This document shows, piece by piece, positions 1-8,611 of a stretch of DNA of 64,000 bases. The stretch's first letter is position 1, and each line of letters begins with the position of its first letter. Location: NCBI RefSeq assembly GCF_016598535.1, contig NZ_CP066779.1:1302001-1366000 (forward strand). The letters run 5' to 3'. The notes beneath the pieces were generated by a model that had not been told where the DNA came from, did not search any database, and saw nothing but the letters and a program-made list of their open reading frames with translations. This DNA is from Rhodococcus sp. P-2 (GTDB taxonomy: Bacteria; Actinomycetota; Actinomycetes; Mycobacteriales; Mycobacteriaceae). The position numbers were made by a program, and so were the translations under genes.

Positions 1-2
1 CC

Positions 3-953
3 TCGCTCGGAACCGTGATTCTTCTTCTCTGGCACGACTCGCCCGGGCTCATGGTCGGGCGCCTCGTTGTCGGTATCGGTGCCGGTCTGGCAATCGGCGC
101 CGGTACCGCGTGGGCAGGTGACCTTCGTGGCAAGTCCGGAACCGTGATGGCGGGCGTCGTACTCACCTCGGGCTTTGCACTGGGACCACTGTTTTCGGGT
201 CTGTTGGCACAATTTGCCGCCTTCCCACTCGCTACGCCCTTTGTCGTCTCGGCCGTCTTGTCGGTGGGTTCGGTTGCCGCGGCGGCTGTGTGGAGTCGTA
301 CTCCTGCTCCCACCAAAGCTGCGACGTTCACACAGGTTCCCGACCGTGCAGAGCGGTCGGGAACCAATGTGAAGGGCGCACTGCTCTGGGCACTTCCGTT
401 GGCGCCATGGGTGTTCGCCAGCGCAACAGTGTCTTTCGTGACCATGACGGCCAGGCTCGGGGACCGCTACTCCGGTCCTCTCCTTCCGGGTTTCGCGGCG
501 GCGCTGACCTTGGGTGCTGGAATCCTGGTTCAAACTGCTGCGCGCCATCGCAATTGGGGTCCTCAGGCCGGCACGGTCGGCGCCTCGCTCGCGGCGCTCG
601 GATACCTTCTGGTCGCGGTCGGCGGCGCACACCCCGCGCTCGGTTTGTTCATCGTCTGCGCGCTCGTCCTCGGCACCGCCTACGGACTGTGCCTGCGTGA
701 GGGACTGCTCGACCTCGAGTCGCTGGCTCCCCCGGCGTCACGGGGCGCGTTGACCGGGATCTTCTACGTCGGCACCTATCTCGGATTCGGTCTGCCGGTG
801 CTCCTGGTTGTCATCGAACCCACGATGGGTCCGTCACTGCCGTTGGTGATCCTCGCCGCTGTTGCCGCCGTCGTTGCCGTGGTCCGATTCCGTCGATTGC
901 GGTCGACCCAGGCTTCCACGTCACATCCGCGTCTCGAAGCCGCATCGGTCTGA
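3..953 (+). CDS. MFS transporter, C-terminal part (5' end outside window)
   Basis: The reading frame is open to the left edge, so the N-terminus is missing. The visible ~316 residues form roughly nine to ten hydrophobic helices with short loops and a basic tail after the last helix (VVRFRRLRSTQ). The segment near the left edge, a helix followed by VGRLVVGIGAGLAIGAGTAW, resembles TM4-TM5 of major facilitator permeases, where a Gly-rich helix follows an Arg. Substrate cannot be read from the sequence. It is probably a drug or metabolite exporter of the inner membrane. The next gene starts about 100 bp downstream and may be separate. Confidence 0.75.
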   Translation, partial: SLGTVILLLWHDSPGLMVGRLVVGIGAGLAIGAGTAWAGDLRGKSGTVMAGVVLTSGFALGPLFSGLLAQFAAFPLATPFVVSAVLSVGSVAAAAVWSRTPAPTKAATFTQVPDRAERSGTNVKGALLWALPLAPWVFASATVSFVTMTARLGDRYSGPLLPGFAAALTLGAGILVQTAARHRNWGPQAGTVGASLAALGYLLVAVGGAHPALGLFIVCALVLGTAYGLCLREGLLDLESLAPPASRGALTGIFYVGTYLGFGLPVLLVVIEPTMGPSLPLVILAAVAAVVAVVRFRRLRSTQASTSHPRLEAASV

Positions 954-1050
954 ACACCCGTTCGGACGGAGTTGGCGGTACTTGCAGTCGCAGCTACCCG
1001 GCGGTGTTAGCGTCGGAGGACCAGAAGGTAACTGCGTAGGGACACAGCAC

Positions 1051-1857
1051 ATGGGTAAGAGCGAGGCGGGCAAGGCCGAATCAGGCAAGAGCAATGCCGA
1101 CGATCTGACTGGTCGGCGCATCCTGATCACCGGTGCCGCCCGCAACATCGGTTCTTCGCTGGCCAGACGCCTCTACGACCGCGGTGCGTCCGTGGGACTG
1201 CTCGGCCTCGAGCCTGAACTTCTCGAACAAGTCGCCACTTCCTGCGGCCGCGCACCGTGGCAGTTGTGCGATGTCGCCGACCCCGAGCAGGTATCTCGCG
1301 GCGTCAGCTACATCGCTGAGAAGCTGGGAGGCATCGACGTAGTCGTGGCCAATGCCGGTGTCGAGGCAAATTCGTCGATCCTCGGCGGCGACCCTTCGGA
1401 CATGCGCCGCGCCGTCGAAGTCAACCTCATGGGCACGTACTTCACCCTGCGCGCAGCGGGTCCCCACATCAGTCACGAAGATGGTTACGCCCTGGTGGTC
1501 GCCTCGGCCCACGGCGCGGCGAAGCACCCGTTCCGCGGACCGTTCGGTGCTTCGCGCGCCGGCGTCGAAGCGTTGGGTGACGCATTGCGCTTGGAAATGA
1601 AACACCTTGGTACCAAGGTGGGCGTCGCGTATATCGGAGACATCGACACCGATACCACCGCACTCTCTTTCGACGGCGCTCGCGGAACCCTCGCCAGCGC
1701 CGGCACCACGACCGTCGCCGACGCCGTCGACGCGTTCGAGCGCGGTATCGTCGGCCGGAAGTCACGCGTACACGCGCCCCGCCGCAGCGCTGCGGTTCGC
1801 CACATCGCGCAACGAGCTATCGACCTCCGTCCCTCTCACATCCGTGGAGTCGCATGA
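1051..1857 (+). CDS. SDR-family protein with altered catalytic site
   Basis: This 268-residue Rossmann-fold protein belongs to the short-chain dehydrogenase/reductase family. The cofactor loop TGAARNIG is near residue 30 and the NAG motif (VVANAGVE) near residue 105. The usual YxxxK active site is replaced: the aligned segment reads PFGASRAGVEAL, so Tyr is Phe and Lys is Arg, while the preceding Ser (VVASAHG) is kept. The ATG at 1051 was chosen because it follows a GTAGGG stretch and because upstream residues look non-coding. The stop overlaps the start of the next gene (ATGA at 1854), so the two are probably translationally coupled. It may bind NAD(P) without standard SDR catalysis; substrate unknown. 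Confidence 0.8.
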   Translation: MGKSEAGKAESGKSNADDLTGRRILITGAARNIGSSLARRLYDRGASVGLLGLEPELLEQVATSCGRAPWQLCDVADPEQVSRGVSYIAEKLGGIDVVVANAGVEANSSILGGDPSDMRRAVEVNLMGTYFTLRAAGPHISHEDGYALVVASAHGAAKHPFRGPFGASRAGVEALGDALRLEMKHLGTKVGVAYIGDIDTDTTALSFDGARGTLASAGTTTVADAVDAFERGIVGRKSRVHAPRRSAAVRHIAQRAIDLRPSHIRGVA

Positions 1858-2387
1858 ACCCCCGCATCCCACCCGGCCGATTCAAGGACCTCGGTCCGAT
1901 CAACTGGGGAATCTGGCGCGTCCTGTCGAAGGCTGCCGGAGCACCCGATGCGCATCTGTTCAGCACCTTGGGGCGCACGGGCGGACTCTTCCGCGGTTGG
2001 CTGCACTACTCCGGCTCACTCATGCCCGGCGGCAAGATCTCTCGGCACGACACCGAACTGATCATCCTGCGGGTCGCACATCTGCGGGACTGCGGTTACG
2101 AGATGGATCACCACATCAGGCTCGGCCGCAAAGCCGGAATCGACGCAGAAGAACTGGCCCGGATCATCGAGGGCCCTGGCGCTTCCGAGTTGAGTCCGCG
2201 TCACCGTGCGATCTTGACTGCGGTAGACGAGTTGGTCACCACCAAGGACATCACCGACGACACCTGGGGAACGCTCTCGCAGCATCTCGACGATCGTCGG
2301 TTGATCGAATTCACCTTGCTGGTCACTCAGTACGACGGCCTGGCCACCACGATCGGAACCTTGCGGGTTCAGCGCGACTTCTCCTGA
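1854..2387 (+). CDS. carboxymuconolactone decarboxylase (CMD/AhpD-like) family protein
   Basis: This 177-residue protein has the CMD/AhpD core around residues 60-105: HDTELIILRVAHLRDCGYEM followed by DHHIRLGRKAG. There is a Cys and a His pair, but not the CxxC peroxidase motif of AhpD, so peroxidase activity is unlikely. Members of this branch often sit beside dehydrogenases in catabolic operons and act on, or bind, small carboxylic acids; the substrate here is unknown. Its ATG overlaps the stop of the SDR-like gene by 4 bp, arguing for joint expression and related function. Confidence 0.8.
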   Translation: MNPRIPPGRFKDLGPINWGIWRVLSKAAGAPDAHLFSTLGRTGGLFRGWLHYSGSLMPGGKISRHDTELIILRVAHLRDCGYEMDHHIRLGRKAGIDAEELARIIEGPGASELSPRHRAILTAVDELVTTKDITDDTWGTLSQHLDDRRLIEFTLLVTQYDGLATTIGTLRVQRDFS

Positions 2388-2462
2388 GTCGCACGTCGGC
2401 CGTAACTCAGCTCTAACCCGAAGACATCTGGACGAAACACCTGATCAATAGCGTATACAGGT

Positions 2463-3164
2463 ATGTCGACAGGGATGAATACGGCTCCGGAGCCACTGCG
2501 TGAGGTGGTCTACCGGGAACTACGCACCGAACTGGTCAACGGGACCATCGGGTTCGATCAGCGCCTGACGGAACCGAAACTCTCCACGCGTTTCGGCATT
2601 TCTCGCACGCCCATACGGGAAGCGTTGACGATGCTGTGCGCCGATGGACTCCTGCGCCGGGAAGAGTACGGATTCTCCGCCGTGCGCCCGAGCATCCCGC
2701 TGATCCGAGATCTGTACGAACTCCGAATCACCCTGGAATTACAAGGAATTACCCGGGCGATCGCAGATCCGACGATCCGGCACGATCGAACGATCCTCGA
2801 CGACGAGCTGGTGCGGTGGCGTGCCCTCGCTCTCGATCCGCCCGCTCAGGAACCGGGGTTCGTCGAACGGGACGAGGAGTTTCACGTCGCCGTACTCAGG
2901 GCGTCGGGCAACAATGAACTGGTCGCGTCACTGCTGTCGGTGAATTCCCGTATCCGGCACGTTCGGATGTACGACTTCATGGTCAACGGCCGCATCGACA
3001 CCTCGATCGCGGAGCACATTCGAATCCTCGAAGAACTACGTGCCGGCAATCTGCCCGAGGCCCGCACGCTTTTGCATCAGCACATCGGCGAGTCTCTCGA
3101 CGTCGTCCTCGACCGGGTGACCCGCGCGATCACCGCGCTCTCACTCGCCAACATCACGGACTGA
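2463..3164 (+). CDS. GntR-family transcriptional regulator (FadR/FCD subfamily)
   Basis: 233 residues. The N-terminal winged helix-turn-helix spans about residues 15-80 (GISRTPIREALTMLCADGLL). An all-helical FCD-type effector domain follows, with Asp/His-rich positions (DEEFHVAVLRASGNNEL and AEHIRILEELRAGN) typical of metal-dependent ligand pockets. The stop is 17 bp before the allophanate hydrolase start, so it probably forms an operon with it and regulates it. The start is uncertain: ATG 2463 has no clear ribosome site, and an in-frame ATG at 2475 follows ACAGGG. Confidence 0.85.
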   Translation: MSTGMNTAPEPLREVVYRELRTELVNGTIGFDQRLTEPKLSTRFGISRTPIREALTMLCADGLLRREEYGFSAVRPSIPLIRDLYELRITLELQGITRAIADPTIRHDRTILDDELVRWRALALDPPAQEPGFVERDEEFHVAVLRASGNNELVASLLSVNSRIRHVRMYDFMVNGRIDTSIAEHIRILEELRAGNLPEARTLLHQHIGESLDVVLDRVTRAITALSLANITD

Positions 3165-3181
3165 TCGGAGCAGTACACACC

Positions 3182-4891
3182 ATGACCGTCGCAGCAGAAG
3201 TTTTCACCCCGACAGCCCGGGTCGAGCAGGCATTCCAGCGGATCGAGGAAGTAGACCGCCCCGAAGTCTGGATCACGTTGCGTTGCAAGGAAGATGTGCT
3301 CGCCGACGCCGCCTCGGTGGAGGCCAGACTCGCTGCGGGCGAGCACCTTCCCCTGGCGGGGCGTCTGGTCGCCGTCAAGGACAACGTCGATGTCGCCGGT
3401 CTACCGACCACAGCGGCGTGCCCCGAATTCGCGTATGAGCCGGATGAAACGGCCAGTGCCGTTGAACGGTTGATCGAGCACGGGGCTGTTGTTCTGGGGA
3501 AGACCAATCTGGACCAGTTCGCCACCGGACTGGTCGGAACGCGTAGTCCGTACGGAGCCGTTCGCTGCGCATGGGACGAGAAGTTGATCTCGGGCGGTAG
3601 TAGCTCCGGATCCGCCGTCGCCGTGGCACTGGGGATTGCGGATATCGGAATCGGTACCGACACTGCCGGTTCGGGCCGGGTGCCGGCAGCGTTCCACGGG
3701 CTATACGGACTCAAGCTCTCGCTCGGCGTCATTCCCGTCCACGGAGTGGTGCCCGCCTGCATCGACTACGACGCTGTGACGGTATTTGCCGGCGACCTCG
3801 AATCGGCAACCGCGGCAGCGGCAATCATGGTCGGCCACGAACCTCGAGATCCCCGCAGCCGAGTCTGGCCTTCCGACGTTCGTCTCGCGGCGGCGCCGAA
3901 TCCCCGCGTCGCCGTGCCCCGAATCGAGGATCTGACGCAACTGAGCCCGTCGTATCTGGCAGCGTTTCAGGACACCGTGGCAGCTCTGGTAGCCGGCGGC
4001 GCCGAGACCGAGACCGTCGACATCTCCGGGCTGCTCGACGCGGCCCGATTGCTCTACGACGGCGCCGTGGTAGCGCAGCGATACGCCGCGGCCGGCCAGT
4101 TCCTCGAAACCCGCCCTGCCGGAGCCGATCCCGCGGTGTCCGACATCGTGCTCGGCGCGAAGCACCCCACCGGATACCAGCTGGTCGACGATCTCGACGC
4201 TCTCACCCGCGCCAAGGCCGCTGCCAGGGCACTCCTCGCCGGGTTCGACGCCCTACTGCTTCCCACCACCACCGAACATCCGACGATCGCCGCCGTGACC
4301 GAGGATCCGTTCGGAATCAACCGCCGGATGGGAACTTTCACCAACTTCTGCAACCTGCTCGACATGGCGGCCGTCGCGGTGCCTGGACACCGCACCGTCG
4401 AAGATCACCCGTTCGGCGTCATGTTCGTCGTACCCGCTTTCGACGACCAGATCGCCATCGACCTCGCTGCGCGACTCGGTGGTGTGCCATCACCCACCCT
4501 CGTCAATACCGGAATCGACCTCGCAGTATTCGGCGCTCACCTGCGCGGTCAACCCCTCAACACACAGCTGGTCGACCTCGGCGCGCGGTTCGTCGAAACC
4601 GTCACGACCTCGGATGCCTACCGGCTCTTCGCTCTCGACACGACGCCACCGAAGCCCGGCCTGGTACGCCGTGGCCCTGGACTCGGCGCACCGGTCGTCG
4701 GCGAGATCTTCCGGATCTCACCGGCCGGCCTGGGAGCATTCCTCGCTGCCTTGCCGGCACCGATGGCGCTCACGAGCGTCGAGTTATCCGACGGCAGAAC
4801 AACTGTCGGTTTCAGCTGCACTCATGACGCCATAGACGGCGCAGCTGACATCACCGGCCACGGCGGTTGGGCCGCGTACCTCTCTCGCTGA
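3182..4891 (+). CDS. atzF: allophanate hydrolase
   Basis: This 569-residue amidase-signature enzyme hydrolyses allophanate to ammonia and CO2 in cytosolic urea and s-triazine nitrogen metabolism. The catalytic Lys lies in VAVKDNVDVAG (about residue 63), and the Ser-cisSer-Ser region is GGSSSGSAVAVALG (about residue 140). After the amidase domain (to about residue 450) comes the typical allophanate-hydrolase C-terminal domain (FALDTTPPKPGLVRRGPG). No urea carboxylase is adjacent, which is unusual for this family, so the substrate source must be encoded elsewhere or the enzyme acts on a related carbamoyl compound. The gene closely follows a GntR regulator. Confidence 0.88.
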   Translation: MTVAAEVFTPTARVEQAFQRIEEVDRPEVWITLRCKEDVLADAASVEARLAAGEHLPLAGRLVAVKDNVDVAGLPTTAACPEFAYEPDETASAVERLIEHGAVVLGKTNLDQFATGLVGTRSPYGAVRCAWDEKLISGGSSSGSAVAVALGIADIGIGTDTAGSGRVPAAFHGLYGLKLSLGVIPVHGVVPACIDYDAVTVFAGDLESATAAAAIMVGHEPRDPRSRVWPSDVRLAAAPNPRVAVPRIEDLTQLSPSYLAAFQDTVAALVAGGAETETVDISGLLDAARLLYDGAVVAQRYAAAGQFLETRPAGADPAVSDIVLGAKHPTGYQLVDDLDALTRAKAAARALLAGFDALLLPTTTEHPTIAAVTEDPFGINRRMGTFTNFCNLLDMAAVAVPGHRTVEDHPFGVMFVVPAFDDQIAIDLAARLGGVPSPTLVNTGIDLAVFGAHLRGQPLNTQLVDLGARFVETVTTSDAYRLFALDTTPPKPGLVRRGPGLGAPVVGEIFRISPAGLGAFLAALPAPMALTSVELSDGRTTVGFSCTHDAIDGAADITGHGGWAAYLSR

Positions 4892-4894
4892 CAG

Positions 4895-5470
4895 TCACGG
4901 CTTGCAGATTCGAGTGACGGCCTCGCGCACCACTTCACGGCGGCGCGCGATCTCGTCGGCGTCGACGTTCTGGTTGTCGGCTACGCCGGGGGCAACCACC
5001 CAGCCGAACACGAGGCCGAACAGCATCGTGATCAGGTCCTGGGGGTCCCAGTGCTTGGAGATGAGGCCGTCTTCTTGAGCCTTGCGGATCGTGGCCATTC
5101 GCGGAACCCAACTGGAATGTTCCTCGGCCAGCTTCTTCATCCGTGGTGCCTCACCCTGCAATTGACCCCAGATCATCATCCGTTGAATCTGCGGTTTGCC
5201 GAGCATCGCGTCGAACAGTTCGACGGCATGCGCGGGCATGTCCTCACCGGTGAACTCGACGGACTCCATCGCCTGCTCGAAGTCGACGTCGAGCACCGCG
5301 TGGAACAACGCGACCTTGTCACCGAAATAGGCGTAGAGGCGCTCCTTACTGGCGTTTCCGTTCTTCGCGATCCGATCGATGCGCGCACCGGCAAGCCCGT
5401 AGGTACCGAATTCTTCTTGCGCAGCGTCGAGGATTCGCTGTTTCGTCGCGGTCACGTCAGTGGGAGCCAT
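4895..5470 (-). CDS. TetR-family repressor
   Basis: 191 residues. The N-terminal helix-turn-helix (TKQRILDAAQEEFGTYGLAG then ARIDRIAKNGNASKERLYAYF) occupies residues 8-60, and a ligand-binding helical domain with a conserved C-terminal Trp/Pro-rich segment follows. The ATG at 5470 was chosen because the TetR domain begins immediately after it and upstream residues run into the divergent promoter. It is transcribed away from an MFS exporter, with an inverted repeat in the 68-bp gap, the classic arrangement of a local efflux repressor. Its stop lies 3 bp from the end of the convergent atzF. Confidence 0.88.
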   Translation of the reverse strand: MAPTDVTATKQRILDAAQEEFGTYGLAGARIDRIAKNGNASKERLYAYFGDKVALFHAVLDVDFEQAMESVEFTGEDMPAHAVELFDAMLGKPQIQRMMIWGQLQGEAPRMKKLAEEHSSWVPRMATIRKAQEDGLISKHWDPQDLITMLFGLVFGWVVAPGVADNQNVDADEIARRREVVREAVTRICKP

Positions 5471-5485
5471 AGTGATGATGGTAAC

Positions 5486-5505
5486 CGAACGAACTATTTC
5501 GTTTG
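5486..5505. promoter_or_regulatory. inverted-repeat operator of the TetR/MFS divergent pair
   Basis: AACGAA-CTAT-TTCGTT is a perfect 6-bp dyad with a 4-bp spacer, extended by a C/G pair at the outer ends. It lies centrally in the 68-bp gap between the divergent TetR and MFS starts, so one bound dimer could cover both promoters. The assignment to the adjacent TetR protein is inferred from position. Confidence 0.6.
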
Positions 5506-5538
5506 ACTCACCCGAGAAGGCTGGAATACCTTTTTCCA

Positions 5539-7140
5539 ATGACCACCACGTCCCACGTCGACGGCGGCACTCTGCCACCGATCCCGGCTGCCTCCGAGAA
5601 TCCGAATCATCAACGTCGCTGGCTGGTGCTCTGCATCGTCGCGTTCGCTCAACTCATGGTGGTGCTCGACGGCACCATCGTCTCCATCGCACTACCGGCG
5701 GCCCAGGAGGAACTGGGCATCAGCGACCTTGACCGTGCGTGGGTGGTCACGTCGTACGCCTTGGCGTTCGGTGCGCTGCTGCTCCTCGGCGGACGTATCG
5801 CCGACTACTGGGGCCGCAAGCGATCCTTCATCGTCGGCATGGCCGGCTTCGCGGTTGCCTCCGGCATCGGCGGCATCGCGCAGAGCGGTATCGAACTGTT
5901 CATCGCTCGCGCCGGCCAGGGCGTCTTCGCAGCATTGCTCGCGCCCGCTGCGCTGTCGATGCTCACCACCACCTTCATCGGAGAGAAGGAGCGCGCCAAG
6001 GCTTTTGCCGTCTACGGCGCGATCTCCGGCGGTGGCGCTGCCATCGGCCTGCTCCTCGGTGGAGTGCTGACGCAGTACGTCGACTGGCGCTGGTGCCTGC
6101 TCGTCAACATCCCGATCGCGCTGATCGCCATCGCTGCGGCCGTCCCGATCGTCAAGGAAACCAAGGCGCACGGCGACACGAGCTACGACCTTCCCGGCGC
6201 TGTCCTCATCGCCCTGGGGCTCGGCTCACTGGTCTACGGATTCACACGCGCCGAGCACGGCTGGGGTCAGGCTGACACTTTGCTGTTCATCGCACTGGGC
6301 CTGGTCTTCCTCGCCATCTTCGTGGTCGTCGAGAGCCGCAGCAAGAATCCGCTTCTACCGCTGAGCGTTCCGTGGCATCGCGATCGCGGCGCTGCTCTGA
6401 TCGGCTCCATGCTGGTGGGCGCCGCCCTGCTCGGCGGCACGTTGTATCTGACGTTCTACCTGCAGATCGTGCTCGGATTCAGCCCGGTCATGGCCGGCGT
6501 CGGATCGCTGCCGATGGCATTCTTCATCGTCTTGGCGTCGACCATCGCAGCGCAGTTGTCCACCAAGATCGGCCCCAAGCCGCTCATGGTCGCGGGCCCG
6601 CTGGTGGCTGCGGTAGGACTGCTCATGCTGACCCAGATCGAGGTACACAGCTCCTACTGGACGCACGTGTTCCCCGGCCTCGCGATCTTCGGCTTCGGAC
6701 TCGGTCTGCTGATGGTGCCGATGCAGAACCTCGCACTGATCGGCGTTCCCGACCACGACGCCGGCGCTGCCAGTGCCCTGGTCAACGCCACCCTGCAGAT
6801 CGGCGGTGCACTCGGCACCGCACTGTTCACCACGATCTACGCTTCGGCCAAGTCGGCCTTCACCGCCGACAACGCGGCGCCGATCCCGCCGGAAGGCATT
6901 CCTGTCGACATGTCGAATGCGACCATCCCGACCGGCGATCAATTGGCACTACTCCCCCAGCCGGTGCAGGACTTCGTCGCCTCGATGACGGACTACTTCT
7001 TCGGCGCCGAGGTATCCGGATACTCGGCCGCATTCGGTTGGGCGGCAATCCTGTTGGCGATCATCGCACCGGTAGTGCTGGTGCTGGTCCGCGCAAAGAA
7101 GGGTGATCTGCCCGCCGAGGGTGCCGTCCACATGGGGTAA
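5539..7140 (+). CDS. DHA2-family MFS drug exporter (14-helix, EmrB/QacA-like)
   Basis: 533-residue inner-membrane proton-driven exporter. Motif D1-like LDGTIVSIALPAAQEELG follows TM1. Motif A-like GGRIADYWGRKRSF follows TM2, and the motif C region in TM5 is GGGAAIGLLLGGVL. Fourteen hydrophobic segments are visible. The start is ATG 5539, since the upstream in-frame codons lie inside the operator region. A divergent TetR repressor and a shared operator suggest induction by the exported compound, probably a lipophilic or cationic drug. A perfect hairpin follows the stop. Confidence 0.88.
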   Translation: MTTTSHVDGGTLPPIPAASENPNHQRRWLVLCIVAFAQLMVVLDGTIVSIALPAAQEELGISDLDRAWVVTSYALAFGALLLLGGRIADYWGRKRSFIVGMAGFAVASGIGGIAQSGIELFIARAGQGVFAALLAPAALSMLTTTFIGEKERAKAFAVYGAISGGGAAIGLLLGGVLTQYVDWRWCLLVNIPIALIAIAAAVPIVKETKAHGDTSYDLPGAVLIALGLGSLVYGFTRAEHGWGQADTLLFIALGLVFLAIFVVVESRSKNPLLPLSVPWHRDRGAALIGSMLVGAALLGGTLYLTFYLQIVLGFSPVMAGVGSLPMAFFIVLASTIAAQLSTKIGPKPLMVAGPLVAAVGLLMLTQIEVHSSYWTHVFPGLAIFGFGLGLLMVPMQNLALIGVPDHDAGAASALVNATLQIGGALGTALFTTIYASAKSAFTADNAAPIPPEGIPVDMSNATIPTGDQLALLPQPVQDFVASMTDYFFGAEVSGYSAAFGWAAILLAIIAPVVLVLVRAKKGDLPAEGAVHMG

Positions 7141-7142
7141 CC

Positions 7143-7188
7143 GCTGTGCGCCTTTATTAACCGCCCGCGGTTAATAAAGGCGCACAGC
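7143..7188. terminator. perfect 22-bp stem palindrome, probable bidirectional terminator
   Basis: Arms 7143-7164 and 7167-7188 are perfectly complementary over 22 bp around a CC centre. They begin GCTGTGCGCC and carry an AT-rich segment (TTTATTAA) inside the stem. The element fills the 51 bp between two convergent genes. There is no U-tract outside the stem, so termination would rely on the A/T segment within the arm; a protein-binding role is also possible. Confidence 0.65.
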
Positions 7189-7191
7189 AGG

Positions 7192-8043
7192 TCAGGCCTG
7201 CTTCAACACCTCAGCCACCGGAGTGCTGCTGCGGCCGATCAACTTCTGCAGGTCACCCGACTCGGTGTCCAACGCCCCCTTGGCAATTGCGGCATCGGAA
7301 TCGGCGAGGATCTGCGCAACCGGTGCAGGTAGTCCGACACCTTCGAGAATGCCTTCGTATGCCTGCTCGTCCACGAACTGGTACACGACGGGCTTGCCCG
7401 CGAATTCGCTGATCTTCTCGGCCAATTCGGCGTAGGTGAGCCTCTCGTCACCGCCCAACTCGTACACTGCCCCTTCGTGGCCATCGGTGGTCGCGACCAC
7501 TGCTGCGGCGTCGGCGTAATCCGCACGCGCCGCAGCCGCGATCTTGCCTTCCGCTCCCGCACCGACCAGTGCGCCGCGTTCGATCACACCGGCCAGGTCG
7601 TTGGTGAAGTTCTCCCAGTACCAACCGTTGCGCAACAGCGCGAACGGAATACCGCTCCGAGTGAGCACGTCCTCGGTCGCCTTGTGCTCGGCAGCAAGCT
7701 TCATCGGCGTGTCCTGAGCATTCAAGATGCTCGTGTAGGCGATGAATCCGACGCCGGCAGCCTTCGCCGCGTCGATGATGTTGGTGTGTTGCGCGAGCCG
7801 TGACCCCACTTCACTTCCCGAGATCAGCACCAGCTTGTCGACGCCCGCCAGTGCGGTTTCCAACGCCGAGGCATCGGCGTAGTCCGCTTGGCGTACAACT
7901 ACTCCGCGGGCGGCGAGGCTTTCCGCCTTCTGTGGATTCCGGACGACTGCGACGATGTCGGACGCGGCGGTTCCCCGCTCGATCAACGACTCGACGACCA
8001 GTTGTCCGAGGTTTCCGGTTGCGCCGGTGACTGCAATGCTCAT
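7192..8043 (-). CDS. NmrA-like NAD(P)H:quinone oxidoreductase (QorB/YtfG type)
   Basis: 283-residue atypical SDR. The N-terminal NAD(P) loop MSIAVTGATGNLGQ is followed by VVRNPQKAESLAARG, in which the Arg would contact the NADPH phosphate. It lacks a YxxxK site, as expected for NmrA/QorB proteins, and retains the LLRNGWYWENF segment of the QorB group. ATG 8043 was chosen because the Rossmann motif starts there. It is divergent from an HxlR-type regulator with a dyad between them, matching the QorB/YtfH-type arrangement. Likely role: reduction of quinones or electrophiles during redox stress in the cytosol. Confidence 0.82.
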   Translation of the reverse strand: MSIAVTGATGNLGQLVVESLIERGTAASDIVAVVRNPQKAESLAARGVVVRQADYADASALETALAGVDKLVLISGSEVGSRLAQHTNIIDAAKAAGVGFIAYTSILNAQDTPMKLAAEHKATEDVLTRSGIPFALLRNGWYWENFTNDLAGVIERGALVGAGAEGKIAAAARADYADAAAVVATTDGHEGAVYELGGDERLTYAELAEKISEFAGKPVVYQFVDEQAYEGILEGVGLPAPVAQILADSDAAIAKGALDTESGDLQKLIGRSSTPVAEVLKQA

Positions 8044-8091
8044 GCGAACTCCCGATCCAGGTTGAAGCGTAAATGCGTTCTGCAACCATCA

Positions 8092-8114
8092 TGCACTTAT
8101 TTTTCGTAAGTGCA
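8092..8114. promoter_or_regulatory. operator between quinone reductase and HxlR regulator
   Basis: TGCACTTA-N7-TAAGTGCA is a perfect dyad with 8-bp arms and a TTTTTCG spacer, located in the 118-bp divergent gap. The spacing and A/T-rich centre fit a winged-helix dimer of the HxlR (DUF24) type. Assignment is by position. Confidence 0.62.
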
Positions 8115-8161
8115 ACACGTCGAGTTAGCGCTATGGGATCGTGCAGTAGTAGCCTGGGTTC

Positions 8162-8611
8162 ATGACCAGCACCGACTCACCTTCACGTGCTGCCCAGACC
8201 CCTGATCCGAATGCCGACGGCGTGGACCCGACCCTCGAGGCTGACGTCTTCGCTCGCGGGTGCAACTCTCGGGCGGCATTGCAGAATGCAACCGGACGCT
8301 GGGGCGCACTCGCACTGGCAGCATTGAACGAGGGCCCGTACCGGTTCAGTGCCCTGCGCCGACGCGTCGACGGAGTCAGCGAGCGCATGCTCTCGCAGAC
8401 CCTGCAAACACTCGAGCGGGATGGCCTCGTGCACCGTGAGGTACTCGAAACCATCCCGCCCAAAGTGGAATACAGCCTGACCGAACTCGGCGCCGACGTC
8501 GCCGCAAAGATCACGGCCCTCATCGAACTCCTCGAATCGCAGGTTCCGAAAATCGTTGCGTCACAAGCGTCGTACGACGCTCGGAATCAGCTCAGCTTGT
8601 CCGAAAGCTGA
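8162..8611 (+). CDS. HxlR-family (DUF24) redox-type regulator, QorR-like
   Basis: 149 residues with a winged helix-turn-helix (YRFSALRRRVDGVSERMLSQ) and the wing region LVHREVLETIPPKVEYSLTE. A single Cys before the DNA-binding domain (ARGCNSRAA, about residue 37) is at the position of the sensing thiol of QorR/YodB-type DUF24 repressors. The N-terminal 25 residues are an extra Pro/Ser-rich tail. Context (divergent quinone reductase and shared dyad) supports a thiol-switch repressor released by quinones or diamide. Its 3' end overlaps the convergent binding-protein gene by 25 bp. Confidence 0.83.
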   Translation: MTSTDSPSRAAQTPDPNADGVDPTLEADVFARGCNSRAALQNATGRWGALALAALNEGPYRFSALRRRVDGVSERMLSQTLQTLERDGLVHREVLETIPPKVEYSLTELGADVAAKITALIELLESQVPKIVASQASYDARNQLSLSES

